Assembly (NCBI RefSeq): GCF_019097595.1 | Contig: NC_080716.1 | Span: forward strand, 7,118,140 to 7,182,139 | Direction of reading: 5' to 3' | Length of the DNA stretch: 64,000 nt | Source of the DNA: Hemibagrus wyckioides | Taxonomy: Eukaryota > Chordata > Actinopteri > Siluriformes > Bagridae | The notes under the pieces: model-generated | The model's database searches: none | What the model was told of the DNA's origin: nothing | The model's input: only the letters and a program-made list of their open reading frames with translations | Program-made: the position numbers and the translations under genes | Part shown: positions 12,512 through 25,740 of the stretch, in pieces | Layout: each line of letters begins with the position of its first letter | Position numbering within the stretch: position 1 is the first letter of the stretch

Positions 12512-13400
12512 TACAGTTGCATCCAAAATTCTGGGCACCCCTGTTCAAAATTTTATTGTGACCGGCTAAATAAGTAAATAAGTAAATTTTCAAAATGGTT
12601 AAAGATTACAAATTTCTTAAGCAAGATTATTTTTTTTTATTTACATCTTCTAAGGTTTCAGAATAACAAAAAGGGAAAAGGCCTGAAGCAAAAGTTTGGC
12701 TACCCTGCATGGTCCCAAACATACATATTTAGTAATACTTGCCCCTTTGGCAAGTTTCACAGCTTGTAAATGCTGTTAGTAGCCAGCTGAGTCTTTTATG
12801 TCTTGTTTAGGGGATTTCTGTCCATTCCTCCTTGCAAAAGGCTATCCACAGATTTTTGGTGACATGGTGTTTATGTTATGACTGTGATGTCCATGTCAAA
12901 ACCTTTTGCTTGTGCTTCTTGAGGAAGACTTTTGTGGATTTTGAGCTGTGTTTAGGATTATTATCCTTTTGTAGAATCTATCCTCATTTCATTTTCAGTT
13001 TTTTCACAGATGGTCTGATGTTTGCTTTCAGAATGCGCTGGTATTTAACCGAATCCATTCTTCCCCCCACCAGTGAAATGTTCCCTGTGGCACAGTCGGC
13101 AACACAAGTCCAAAGCAGGATCGATCCACCCCTCAACAGTTGGAGCAGTGTTCTTTTCATGAAACACTGTGCCCTTTTTCCTCCAAACATACCTTTGCTC
13201 ATTATAGCTAAAGTTTTACATTTTAACTCCACCATCCACAGGACAAAGGCATCAGTCTTGTTTAGATAGTGCTTCTGCTAACACTGGATTCTGTGGTGAA
13301 AACACCACTTCTTTCTTCTCCAGCATCAATTATTTTAATCTACATAGAGGAACTGCATAGAGGAACCCATGGCTGATAAGGTTTGTGTTGAGCATTTAAA
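12512..13400 (-). mobile_element. Decayed Tc1-like transposon, second family
   Basis: The plus strand begins with a terminal-repeat-like 'acagttgcatccaaaatt'. The minus strand at 12984-13235 reads as transposase middle region (MFGGKRAQCFMKR, then GGSILLWTC at the place of the usual GGGSIMVWG block, and a PSVKKLK ending). Several frameshifts and stops are present. Left end is fair; right boundary is a guess. Confidence 0.7.
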
Positions 13401-15250
13401 AAGCATCAAAATATGTCAATTCTCTAACAAGCTAATTAATGTCTGAGATTCTGTAAAATCAAATCGTGGTAAAATCAAACTTCCAGTCTTTTGGGGTGAT
13501 TCTTTTTGCATGGTTCACCACTCAGTTTTTACACTCTAAATTGTGCAAAACAAAAAAATAAACTAAACTAGCTTAAAATGTTGAAAGGAATGCTGTGTGT
13601 GATCAATAGCCAACACAAAGATTCACAAAGCCAGTCAGATTAACATTATCAGGCACGGTAGATTCACTCTTAGGGCCTTTTGGTGGTAAAGGGATTTAGG
13701 GGTTGGCAACAGAGGTGGTTTCTCAGGGCTTGAAGGCTAGAAGTGGACTAGGTTTCATTGTAGCAGGTGGACTGGAAGCTAGCAATGCATCAAGCAACTT
13801 AGGAAGTAGCAAGATGTAATGCTTTAGTGCCCAGGGCCATAGCCAGAGGCTTACAAACAGCTAGGGCATGAACTGCCGGGGATTGTAGGCTCTTACTCAG
13901 GGTGTTTGATTTGTTGTTTTTTTCCCCTTGCTTGATGCTGACAGGAATAGTGAATCTAGTAGACCTGCCATGAATTACTTATTCAGGTCATCAATGTTTA
14001 GTCCAGTAAAGCCTAAAGGACCCTAGCCTTTTAAAAAAGAGATCTTGTATACTTTGCATTGAAAAACCATTCAGTATGAATACTCATGAATGGAGGGAAA
14101 CACTGCCTTGCAGTTCTCAGGAAATTTATGTACAAACTCATAAAACATGAATGCTCATAAACACAAAGAACCTGAAGTAATTGCCTTTCTACTTCCTTGC
14201 TGTTTTCTAAGTTCTGTCTTAGGGCTTTAGTATTTTTATTGTTAAGTCATTTCTAGTTGGTTTGCATGATTTATGAAAATCTATTTATCTTTAAAGACCT
14301 ACAGACCTCTGGTTCTGGCCTCTTTACAAGTCAAGATAATTTGTGTTAAAATCAAATATACTAACTAAAGTCAGATTTAATAATATTATATTAGACTGTA
14401 AAAATCTTTTTAACAAGAAAAGACAAATATTTTTAACAGTAGTTAGCAAGAAAATGTCAGTATTTAATTTCTAACATTTTGTTGTACTTTCCTGATGATA
14501 ACAGATGATAAGTGTCCATGATGAATATGTGTCTGTGGCAGCAGGAAAACAGCAAGAGTAAGAGAGAGAGGACATCGACAGCAGAATGAAAGAGGGCAAC
14601 ATGGCTCATCTCATTGAAATCATGCAGACAGTAATTAATGTGCCACCGGGACTCTGTGGTGATGGTGTGGGGGTGGCTCCTGTGCACGCTAGCATTTTGC
14701 CCTTGAGGTAGGTATATTGACAATGTATACACACACATACACACACACACACACACCCTGCTGAGAAGAGCAGCCTTTGCATAGGTCATCACTCATCCTA
14801 GCCCCTCAAAGCCACCTAATTTCCCAAATAGGATTAAAACATGAAAAAACTAAAATTGTGAGCTGAAGAAAAAGGGCATCAGAGATTAGATGGTATGCTG
14901 TGAACTGCTTGTACTAATACTGAAGAAACGAGTGGAATGAGGGAAGACAGAGTTTTCTTTTCTATGTCACTATTAGAACACAAAAGACACTTATCTATTC
15001 TTGAGTCAGTTAAAGCATATGAAACACATGGCAAACACATCATTTCTGTGTATGAGGGCTTTTGGTATCTACCCACACAACTGGTCACAAATGGTACCTA
15101 CAACCACAACCTACAAGCTATTTTTCTAATGAAAGGCTTGAACATCATTCTCTCTCACTAGGTATGCACACTGGTCCTAAGTGGACTGGCCATAGAAAGA
15201 CAGCTTTTTTCATTGAAATGCACTGTGCATTTTTATTTATTCATTTCATG
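13401..15250. other. Intergenic, no gene seen
   Basis: No recognisable gene. A (CA)n microsatellite is at 14730-14757. The segment 14560-14700 has balanced composition and may be non-coding conserved DNA, but nothing proves it. Confidence 0.5.
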
Positions 15251-16241
15251 TACACACTGCCTGACCAAAAAAGTGAGTACTTTTTAACTGGATTTAACTA
15301 AGTAAATAGGTAAGAGCCTATTTCAGCTTGCAGCAAGTTATTTAACCCTAATTGATGCCGCCTAGTAATAGCTAACAATCACGTTGGACATATCCTGTGG
15401 TTGTGGGAAAGATGTTACTCTGTTTGCCTGTTGTCTTTATGGCCTGCATCAAGCAAAGAAAACAACTTAGGAGATTGCTGAAACTACCAAAACTGGGTTA
15501 AGAATTAACTCTTTATTATTAAAACCTGGAAGGATCGCAGTGAACCATCATCTTGTAGGAAGAAATGTGTTAGATAAAAAAATCCTGAAAGATTGAGATT
15601 GGAGGTCACTTAAATGTTGAAATTAAAAAACAAAAAAACTCACAGCTATGTTTAATAGTGAACGTAAGAGCATTTCCATATACAATGTGAAGAGATCTTA
15701 TGGGACTAAACAGCTGTGTAGCCTTGAGAAAACTAATTCAGTGAGAGTAGTCAGAAAAAAAAAGTTTTTCATTTGCTAGGGAGCATAACAGTTGGACTCT
15801 GAAGCAATGGAAAGCCATGATCCAGAGTGATCGGCACTGAATGATCAGATTTTTCCATCAATGGAGTTTTTCTTCTCTAATAGCACAGGTGTATACCAAT
15901 ATAACAGTGCCAGGATTCATGAGGGTCAAATTGTGAAAGAGTGTTTCAGAGAGCCAGATTTCACACATGGATTAGTCACCACAGAGTCCAGACCTTAACC
16001 CTACTGAAAATTTTAGGGGTGTGCTGAAGAAGACTTTAGGCAGCTGCCTGACTCACCCATTATCAATACAAGAGGTTGGTGAGAAATTAATGCAAGTCTG
16101 GATGGAAATAAATATTGTGACAGTGGATAAGCTTATTGAAAGAATATTGTGATTATTGAGAATGTGTGCCATAATCAAAGCAAAAGGCAGAGCCACAAAA
16201 TATTAGCGTGTGTGGATTTTTTTTTTGGGCCAGACAATGTA
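15251..16241 (+). mobile_element. Decayed near full-length Tc1-like transposon
   Basis: The left end 'tacacactgcctgaccaa' and the right end 'gggccagacaatgta' are imperfect inverted repeats. The plus strand between them shows remnants of a transposase: the text at 15970-16140 corresponds to the SPDLNP/ENF region and the C-terminal helix, but with many stops and indels. Same family as the deleted copy at 7822-8460. Confidence 0.8.
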
Positions 16242-16675
16242 TGTTACTTAAAATGACATAAAATTGAGGCATTACCACTGGGTAATAGTAGAGAATTTAG
16301 GGCTTTGCATCCTGGGATTGGAACTCAGAACCATTTGTTATCAATAGACACTTAAACACTGGCCTCCAATTTGCATCTACCCTTTTTAACTATTAATCCA
16401 TAACCTTTAATATCTTATACTCACTTCTTTAACATTTTGACAGTGATCCCATTGCTATGTGTATTCTGCATAATTAAGCTTTTTTCTGCCTAGATTATTT
16501 TAAAATTTTATGATCAGCACTACTCAAGAGTTAAGATGGCCAAAACCCCTGATTCCACTAATCTAACTATTATAATGAAGAAACAAGGACAGTCGTTGTC
16601 CTATTTAAAAGGGGGTTAGACTAGCCATTCATGGTCAATGCTTTGACAGCTGCAAATGGAATAGTGTGTGTATGT

Positions 16676-16712
<37 letters not shown>

Positions 16713-17354
16713 CAAACCTGCCTATGGGCATAAGTGAGATTTTGTCAATGGATTGTCATTGAACTGAATTGCTCTTTTAGGTGTCCACAACACTAGCACA
16801 CATTTAAAGCTCAATAAAGCAAATACTGACTCCCAAAAAAGATTAAAGTTGCTGAATGCACTAAAAAGCCACAGGCCATAAAATTAAGCACAAAAGCATT
16901 GTGAACAAAGAAAATGTTTTAACCTAATAAAGGACCTATATATGCACACATTTTCATTTTTTTCAAACTCTACTAATGTTGGGAAAGATGTGGATGGAAT
17001 GGATTCATAGATTTAATAATATGGGAAACACACTGCAACTCTAATTGTTGTGTGGCTGGTGGATTCTTTTTTCCATGATTAAACCTTTGAGAATAGCTCC
17101 TGCTATCCTTTGCAGAGGCTGGTATCCATTCATCTAGCACCTAGAGAGTCCCTCATTGCTGCTCATCTGCAGGGACAGCATGTGCAGAAGTGACACTCTG
17201 CCTCCAGCAGAGATTTAACAAAACCATCAAAGTAAAGTTTGTCAATTTATTATTTATTGAATAGCTCAAATTAAATTCTCATACAAGGCTCTATAATTTG
17301 CTGTTACTGTTATAGCTCTTGCTTTGGTTATATTTACTGCTTGAAACATTTTAA
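16242..17354. other. Intergenic with (GT)n microsatellite
   Basis: No gene seen. The (GT)n array is at about 16662-16710. Confidence 0.6.
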
Positions 17355-17550
17355 TTTTACTTGTAAAGTGCATTTGTCAATGGATATTGTTACAAAGCAG
17401 CTTTACAGGAATATAAAAATTCAGAAGTTTAACATTTTAATTTATATTTATCCCTAATGAGCAAGAAAAAAAAACTCCCTGAGATGATATGAGGAAGAAA
17501 CCTCAGAAGGAACCAGACTCAAAAGGGAAGCCATCCTTCATCTCATCCAT
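17355..17550 (+). repeat. Dispersed fish repeat, copy 2
   Basis: Carries the family landmarks 'aaagcagctttacag', 'atccctaatgagcaag', 'actccctgagatgatatg' and 'gaggaagaaacctc' in the same order as the copy at 7115. The 5' end is eroded. Confidence 0.8.
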
Positions 17551-18034
17551 CATTTCCTTTCTATAATTGTACACTATATAGTCAAGTGCAACCATGCAAC
17601 CAGATCTTGAGCAACTTTTGAATATGAACATTCGCATAATCTCTGATTTTATTATATTTTTAACATAAATTCCTTTCTGCTAAAGACATCAAATGTACAA
17701 TGATGGAGACCTGAGTGCAAAACAGTTTAAAGCCAAAATCACGGTTTCCAAGTGGTTCTACGCACAGCAGTCCCATGTATCTCCAGGCTTGCCCTGTGGG
17801 GCCATCTTCAGTACCAGCGAGCTCCAAGTAATGAGCCTCCAACCAGCAGGATCCAGGATCAGCCAGGATGGATCAGGCAGGTCCAGACAGCAGAAGTGGT
17901 CAGGATCACCTGAATATATGCTATTATATAATTTTAATATTGAATGCCACTACATAGTATAGTTCTGCTCTGGCAGTAACTATGGAATCTCATGGCATGT
18001 TCCCTTTAAAATCAGAAACTAAAAATATATATTA

Positions 18035-18106
<72 letters not shown>

Positions 18107-20224
18107 AATTATAAGAATCATTTATTTTTTCATTCATTCATTCATTTGTTCATCATGGTCAAGGTCATGGTGAAGCCAGAGCATATTCAAGGAAGCACTA
18201 ATATACTGCCCCTAAATTGGACATGCAAATTGAATATTGGTTTGGTTTTAGCCCACAGAAATACACTAATGCATGCATGCAAACACACTTCACTGATGCT
18301 ACAGGAACCAGAGAGATTGATCATATTACTGTTCCCTTAGCCACAGTACATTAGCTCCCAGTAAAACTGCACAGTTTACAGCACAGTGTAATTTTTATAC
18401 CTGACATGATGCCAGTGCTTGATTCTGACACATTGTGGATGATCCCTGAAACAGTATATTCCCAAGACTGTTTAGACGTGTACCTAAAAATATCTAGACA
18501 GACTAACATGCTCAAATTGAACATCCTTTCAATACAGTTAGTATTGTTTTTTTTGTTTGTTTTTTAGAGCATATAACTGTAGAAGGTTAATGATTAATAA
18601 TTCCACTATTTGGAAGAGGATATGTTCCCTTCAAAGTCTGTTTACTCACATGTTTTTTTCCTCATGTCATTTCAGGGAGTTTTTGCCAATATCACCCCTG
18701 GCTCGCTCGACTAGAGATCTAAAAATAAAATCTACATCCAGGCTTCTGTAAAGCTGCTACATAAATAAAGCTGTACTTATTCGGTTGATTTAACCCAGAT
18801 TTATTAAACTATCAGCGCAATGACCAAATAAATACACATTATTTATCACCTTCACTGTTTTGCCAGAAACATAATACTGACAATTACATAAATTAAATGC
18901 CAGTGGTGACAACAAAATCCCTGTGAAGACCACATACCACCCTCAACTTAAGTGTTACAGAACAGGTTCCATATATGATATATTTATATGATATATTTAT
19001 ATGGATATGCAGTGTCATATAATATGCCATATATTAAGATCTTGTAGGAATAAGAACTGGAATTACACATGAACCTCTATTCAAACCAGGGGCTGATGGG
19101 AAATGATCAGGTCTTTGATGTCTGTGATATTCTTGGCCTTTGAAGAGACTGGCACTCCATCATTCTGGTTGCTGAGGACTTAATTAAGAAAGCTCTTAAT
19201 TAAAGCACTGAGTGCGAACCACGAAATGTAGAGAAAATGTTTTCTCCAATATCCCTCTTTTCTCTTCAAAAGTTTTAGCATGCATTTCTTCTCTAAAAGT
19301 AGATTTCATGATACAACAGTAATTATTCATGACAGCATGAAGCTTTTCAATGCAACTTGCTCACACTGTGTACATGTGTGCACTGAGTTAATAGAAAGCA
19401 CCACAAAAAGAAGTAGGGATTTGACAAAATTGCACCCATCAACTGATAACATGAAAATTACAGGTTTTATACCATGATGTTCTTGACTTTGTAATGATGA
19501 TGGCTGGCAATCCCTCACCAGTCTGGAGTATACAGTATGTGCTTTATTTATACACAAAGAAATGTTGCATATTGGTGTAAAAAAATTGTCAAAAGATTTG
19601 ATATTTAAGAAATCTCGGGCAACAAAAGGACGAAAGAAAAACTTTCAAAAAGGGTTGAGTAGCCAGGTCACCACACAGTGTTTTGTGTCTCAACTGAGAG
19701 AAAAAGGAAAAAGAGGAAAGCCCCTCCTAGGAGACTCAATGACTCTATTAGAGCTGTACTGCCCGGTAGGGCATGAGGCAAAAAGTGCCATAGGTATTAT
19801 CTTCCAACAGGAGGGCACAACGAGGCAGAAGAAGCAGCTGCATAACCCCCATTTGCACAGGTTAATGTGCAAATACCATGACAAAGAGGCTGCAGAAGTG
19901 AACATGGCCTCAGTCTGATTCTCACTCTTGCTTTCCTCCAGCATGGGATTGCTTGGTTCTTATGACATTCTATTCTCATTACTCCTGCAGTGCCTGACAA
20001 TATGCCTTATCTTTCACGACCATTGGAGCCTGTTAATTTCAATCTTGCACTCTCTGAACTCATGGCCCTGAACTCATGAAGGAATTCAGAAAGTGAAAAT
20101 CTCATTCTAGCTTTGCAGTAAGCTTAGTAGTAAGAAACATACAAGTTTATGTGTTCATGAATTAACAAAATAATTGCTTCATATTTGAAATTCATTCATA
20201 TAGCATCATTTAATCAGTTCAATA
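17551..20224. other. Intergenic with long (AT)n array
   Basis: No gene seen. (AT)n runs from about 18025 to 18103. A 14-bp AT-rich tandem motif occurs at 18970-19000. The 118-codon plus-strand ORF at 19562-19918 is not recognised; it is basic and compositionally ordinary, with no splice or start context that argues for a gene. Confidence 0.5.
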
Positions 20225-20430
20225 TTTACAAGTATTACATTTTATCTTTACCTTCATAGCTATCTTTATCTACATTGTCACAAAGTAGACTTACCAAAAT
20301 TCAGATATAGATGTAGCTCCCTAATGAGCCACCCAGAGATAACAGTGGTAAGAAAAAAAACTCAATGAGGTGACATTTAAGGGAAAGGGGAGCCATCTTC
20401 TTGTGGGTAAGAAAGAATAGAGGGATCTTG
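20225..20430 (+). repeat. Dispersed fish repeat, copy 3 (old)
   Basis: Divergent copy: 'cattgtcacaaagtagact', 'ccctaatgagccacc', 'aaaactcaatgaggtgac' and 'agccatcttcttgtgggt' follow the same order as in copies 1, 4 and 6. Confidence 0.6.
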
Positions 20431-20753
20431 ATTATTATAGCAGTTATACAAATCTGACAGATAAAAGGAAAGGAAATGCAAGCACTTCCATTCAACAAAA
20501 GGTACCACTTTCAACAAAAACACTTTTTTTTCCACATTTATTTTAAACAGGAGGAAAATTCACGTTATTCATACCGGGTTGGAAATCTTGATTGATTTGG
20601 GCAATTCGGTGATGCTCAAAAATGTTGCTTTTTATGCTGTTTAACAGGGTGTTTCACAACCTTTTAGATTGTTATAGGGGAGGTCCAAATATTATTGAGT
20701 GTTTTTTAATTATAAAATTAAAAGCTGCATTTTTCTCTGATATACATACACAA

Positions 20754-21631
20754 CACTAGCGTAGCCAGGAATCACAATGTGGGTGGGCCCAGAGAAAATT
20801 GGGTGGGCCTAGCCTAAAATGCATCTTTTATCAAAATAAGCCAACATAACTACACCTGCTTGAATGCAAACCACCATTTAATCAGAGCATAAGCTTGTAT
20901 GTCATCGTAAGCAATGTTAAGAACATAACAATAAGAACAGCATGAGCACGGCGGCCACACCACACATACATACACACGCGCATGCGCGCACATCTGACAG
21001 ACGCGCCGCAACACCATTATCAAATCAGCAGGACAGTATGTAAACCGTCCGATATATGGCTCAACGGCCATATAAACCACATGAAATGAACAACAATGAC
21101 TATACAACTACATAGTAGGAAAATGTAGACTGGCTTACTTTTACACTGTGTGTAGGGGAGGTACACGCTGGAGAATAAAGTGCTGCTGGTGATGGAGTAA
21201 AAGGTGAATGAACACTAGCAGAGCTCCTTACTACTCGAGCTTCATGGCTCCTGAACATCGGAATTATCTTTCTCCTCCGGCTGCACACAATGTCTTTTTG
21301 GCACAAACTTTAGTAAGCTGCTCTGTTTCATTTTAGTTTAATGTGCAACTAAACTTCGGTGACCCTCTGTGAAATGTGCTCGGTGTGGAGGGAGAGGGGC
21401 GGCATGAGCGTAGAGACGTTTCATTCTTCCTCGAAACCGGAGGGCGCGCTTGTGCAGAAAGTACAAAAATTGACTCATAGAAATAACATATCACGTGCCA
21501 AAAAACCTAATACGGACAAAGGCATCCAGCAATCGCCGTAGTCAGAGCAATCTTTTCTGTAGCAAGCAACTGACTGGGTGGGCCTGACTGACAGGTGGGT
21601 GGGCCCAGGCCCACCCATAGCTACGCTACTG
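20754..21631. mobile_element. hAT-type DNA transposon, non-autonomous, 8-bp TSD
   Basis: The element starts CACTAGCGTAGCCA and ends with the inverted counterpart TAGCTACGCTACTG. The 8-bp direct repeat ATACACAA immediately flanks both sides (20746-20753 and 21632-21639), which is the hAT superfamily signature. Subterminal GGTGGGCC motifs recur at both ends, mostly inverted. The 878-bp interior is richer in CpG than its surroundings and contains no transposase or BED-finger ORF I can recognise, so it is probably a deletion derivative. Confidence 0.93.
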
Positions 21632-21639
21632 ATACACAA

Positions 21640-23879
21640 AATGCTTGATTACCTGCAAAACAAACATTAATGCCATAGGTGGAATGTGCCTCAAATACCG
21701 ACTTGAGTGCTGCCAGGTTTGTCCCGAATTTGCTAATCAGTAAAAAAAAAAAAAAATAATAATAATAAAAAGAACCCTATTGAAGAGAAACCCTGAGCTT
21801 GCAACATCTACATTCTGTGGTTTTTGACTATTTTTTAAAAGTATACTATGTATACTCAAATATTTCCACAGCTATTTATAAAAAAGTTTGGCAGTACAGC
21901 ACTCAGAGAGAACATACCCAGAGTAAGTGCACACACAATCTTTTTATTTTTATTTATCAGCTTGTTGGTCAGTAATTTTTTTTCTTCTCAAAACAAAAAT
22001 CTTTGGTGCTTTCCAGCTCACTTGTCACTTGACTGACATTGGTTCTGCTCTGCTCACAGCCACACACATGTTCACATCACTGCTCAGGGAGAGAGAGAAA
22101 AATTCGTTTAAATATACTCAGGTATGTCAGGTTCATCATTACTTCGCTAGCTTATCCCTGTACACACCCACACTAAATATCACCCCCATCTAGACTATTA
22201 TGGTTGGTTTTCTAGAGTCATTTAAATAAACATGACAGCATGTGGCTTATAAAGAAGTCTTTAACATCTAGTGACATTCCACAGTGTAGCACAGGAGGTA
22301 GCCAAAGTGGTTGGAAATGGTATTCAACCTAAACCCGGGTGCAAGCATTCATACACAACCACTTCCTTTACCAAATGATCTAACCTGTCTTAAGATGGCA
22401 GAGGCTTTTTAATGGCTGGCCTTCACATGGCACTCACTGGGCATGCAGCTGACCTGAGCACATTCTCACCTACTTCACCTACTTCATGTGTCTGACCAGT
22501 AAAGAAGCTGATGGAAATGTTTAGGCCCAGAAAAATCTCTGGTGATTTTTTTTCTAGTAGAGACTACATATGCAGAGTGGCCCAAATGTGATCTGCACTG
22601 CAACAAGCAAGCTTCTTCCAGCTACTTCTGTAGTCTTTTAAACTCAACACCGTAGGAATAGTGTGCTGATTTTGTGTTTTGTTTGTGTCTCAGGCATAAG
22701 CAGGCAATCTATTGGCCTGTGTGCCAATAATTGGTTGACGTACCAATGGCAGCTGGTACAGTGTGATTGTAACAGGCTGCAACAATTCAATTACTCCAAC
22801 CTAACTTGTTACCTCATCTAGATTAGCAGCCTCCTGTTTCTATTCCATCCATGGTTTGAAATGCTATGGGATCCTATGCTGAAGGATCGCTGTGCCCATT
22901 TCATCACTTACTACACTTCACTTAGGCATTGTTCAATTAAGGAACAGTTACAGTGTGGGACTGTACTGGAGATACAATTTACATTCTCATATGCATCATA
23001 TATTTTGTAAATCAGCATATTTAGGTTTCTAAGCACAGACTTATGTGCCAGGCTTAATCAGCATGTACTGCTAATGAGGCAACTAATATATATACTGGAA
23101 GTATATTTACAAAGAATCACAGTTTTAGTGAGCTCTTAAATGTGTGTAAAAGCTCATTAATTATATACAGTGCAGAATATCCCAGTCACATCAGACCAAA
23201 AATGGAATAGGTGCTAGTCCAGCTATATTGGTTGGGAAATCAATCATTAATTTTAGTTAAGGCAGCATTAACACCAATCTGCAGTATATTCATTATCACT
23301 GTCCTGTGCTCAGACTGCTCCAATAACAAGCTACCACTGAGGTGGTCCTCAAGTTCAGAGAGTGAGTCACAGGCACTAACAACACACCAGGATCTGTCCC
23401 TGTATGTGAGATTGAACTACCTTGAGCTCTGTATTTCACCATGCTGTTGCATTCCACTAACAGCTTTTGCCCATTCCCACTCCTCTAATCTGCATTTCAT
23501 TGTTTTAAAAGCACTCACTCTTCTCTTTCTTTGGGACTGATGAGTCAAGTCTACCCATTTCTCTTCCTGTCACTGCAATAAAGGGGCTTACCTTTTTCTT
23601 CCTGGTGGGTTCTGCAGACATTTTTGCTGCTCTCTTCACTCCTTGCTTTCCAGAGACAAGAGATGAAAAGCCAACATTCTTTCCATAGCCTCTGAGTTGC
23701 TGGTTACTAATGGTATTATGCTGCAGATGTTCAGAAGGCAACTAAGCAACCAGGGGCAAAAAATAAGCAGTTTATTTTTGTTCTATTGTCTTTGTATATT
23801 AACTGGCATGAAAATATGAAACAACCTTGAATCATGAATCAATGTGTGCATGTAAAATTCAGTTAAATAACAAGCTTTC
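21640..23879. other. Intergenic, possible conserved non-coding blocks
   Basis: No gene recognised. 22690-22830 contains several CCAAT boxes in both orientations and ATTA cores packed closely. 23030-23080 has paired TTAATCAGCA / GCTAATGA homeodomain-like sites. These look regulatory rather than coding; the basis is visual only. Confidence 0.45.
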
Positions 23880-24200
23880 ATTTGGATTCAAATTCAGAGG
23901 CTGAGATGGTCATTGCAAAAACTGATTTTGTGTTTCTTTAATCATTTGCTCCCTTATATTGCTGTAAGATTTATCTGTGGTCAATTTTGAACTTCCTGAC
24001 CATAGGACTTTGTCTGTGTTCATCATAGGCTTTTCCTTGTAAGCAAGCCCCTTTTGTCACCAAACATGCTGATGTTATGCATGAACAAAAAGTTTGGATC
24101 CTTCACTTTGCCTCTTTGGGAACAGGGTAATAACTGGTCCAATTCCTCACAAATTCCCTGCAAAACTTTTTCAGGCTAGTGTTTCTCTGATTTATGAAAA
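23880..24200 (-). mobile_element. Probable decayed Tc1-like fragment
   Basis: The plus-strand text around 24050-24110 ('caccaaacatgctgatg' followed by 'gaacaaaaagtttggatc') resembles the antisense of a Tc1 transposase segment seen in many fish elements. No ends remain. Confidence 0.4.
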
Positions 24201-24559
24201 TAACTAAAATCCTTCATAACCAGACAGCGAGACTAGTTATTCTCTCCTGGATTTCCAGTCACAGATGGCCATGTCACTGTCATGATAAAATCTCACAGAA
24301 ACCCAGTACTAGGATGAAGACTTTAGTGTCGGTACACTGTGTTGAATGCAAATAAAACAAGGAAATAAGAAGGAATTACACCACTTTCCAGCATGTTCAG
24401 TGAATAATCAAATTTAGAAATAGGAAAAGCGTTGTTTGTTGTCAGTGTATAATCAATGAGAATCTTCAGATTAAAAATGAACGTTGCATATCATGAAAAA
24501 TTCTCATCATTTGCATAATTTATGCCTCTGCATTCCTACAATGTATAAACCCCAGAACC

Positions 24560-24739
24560 ACCAAGCTGCCACCATTGGGCCCCCAACCCACCCTGCTCCA
24601 GAGGCACTGCATCATGGCTCACACTGTGCTCTGACTTCCATCCCCAAGGATGGGATATGCGAAGAAAGAATTTCACTGTGCAGTAATGTACATGTATATG
24701 TGACAAATATAGACAACTTAAATAAATAAATCTGAGGGG

Positions 24740-24773
<34 letters not shown>

Positions 24774-24810
24774 TCTGTTGATATATATATATATATATAT
24801 ATATATAGAT
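24560..24810 (+). repeat. SINE/LINE tail with ATT and AT microsatellites
   Basis: The block 'atttcactgtgcagtaatg' then 'atgtgacaaatatag' parallels the tail at 36935-36990 in a cop1 intron, indicating a retroelement 3' end. It is followed by (ATT)n at 24747-24773 and (AT)n at 24780-24808, a usual tail position for microsatellite seeding. Confidence 0.55.
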
Positions 24811-25154
24811 GCCCTTCTCAAGCTAACTTGGTTACTTTCGTTAAAATAAGAATCTTGTGCACATCATGGTCCTTCTTGGCTATCAAAACACTTAATATCT
24901 CAGACAAGCCTAGTATTTGGTGAAATGCTGCCACCAGGTGATGAGCATCTGAGTTGAAGTATGACTGGTGAAAAAATTAATGGTGAAAAATACATAATCT
25001 TTTTCAATCTTGTTTGAATCTCAAGTGTGAATCATTTAACCCCAGTGTCATGCATTTTAAGTTTTTTTCCCCAAAAAAGTCTAAAAGAAGTCCATGGCCA
25101 CTTCCAGTTCAAATCTGAATACATGTGAATATTTGTAATTATATTCAGGTACAA

Positions 25155-25740
25155 ATTTAGAATCAGAATCAATTTTATTGCCAAAAAATGTCTTGGTGTA
25201 TTTGAGCATAATAATATGAAGCTAGACCAAAACTAGTGGCCCTTCATCCTGCAACCCCTGGACTCCCCAGGAACCTGTGCCAGGATCCTGTTTGTGGATT
25301 TCAATTCTGCTTTCAATAATATCATTCTGGTTCTGCTACAGGACAAGCTGTCCTAGCTGAGAGTGTCTGATTCCAACTGTAGGTGGATCACAGACTTCCT
25401 GACTGACAGGAGTTTGCATGTGAGACTGGAAAAACATGTAGGCATCATCTACAGATCTGTAGGAAAACAGCAGGGGATCCAGGAGAAGGTCTATGATGGA
25501 TTTGAGGTGGAACAGCATGAGGCACTCAAAGGACTTCTTTACGACAGGTGTCAGAGCAACAGGTCTGTAGTCCTTAAGTCCTGTAATGGGTTTTTATAAG
25601 GTGCAGGGTGGAGGTGATGATGGTGGAGGTCTTAAAGCAGGCTGGCACATGGCATACTACAAGGTGGATGGAGAGACCGATGCAGATGCAGATATCAGTG
25701 CTCATAGCTGTTTCAGGAGGTCACAAAACTGGAAATGCAC
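25155..25740. mobile_element. Rex1-like LINE fragments in opposite orientations
   Basis: 25255-25440 on the plus strand encodes a reverse-transcriptase palm segment (RILFVDFNSAFNNII, then CRWITDFLTDRS). 25450-25740 instead reads as the antisense of a neighbouring upstream part of the same LINE type ('ggtctgtagtcctta', 'gatggtggaggtctta'). A 'gaatcagaatcaattttatt' stretch at 25161-25180 is typical of a LINE/SINE edge. Stops and frameshifts are common. Confidence 0.65.

Noticed and set aside
19562..19918. 118-codon plus-strand ORF
   Set aside because: No domain, no splice or promoter context, overlapped by a minus-strand ORF of similar length; looks like chance openness in a moderately GC region.
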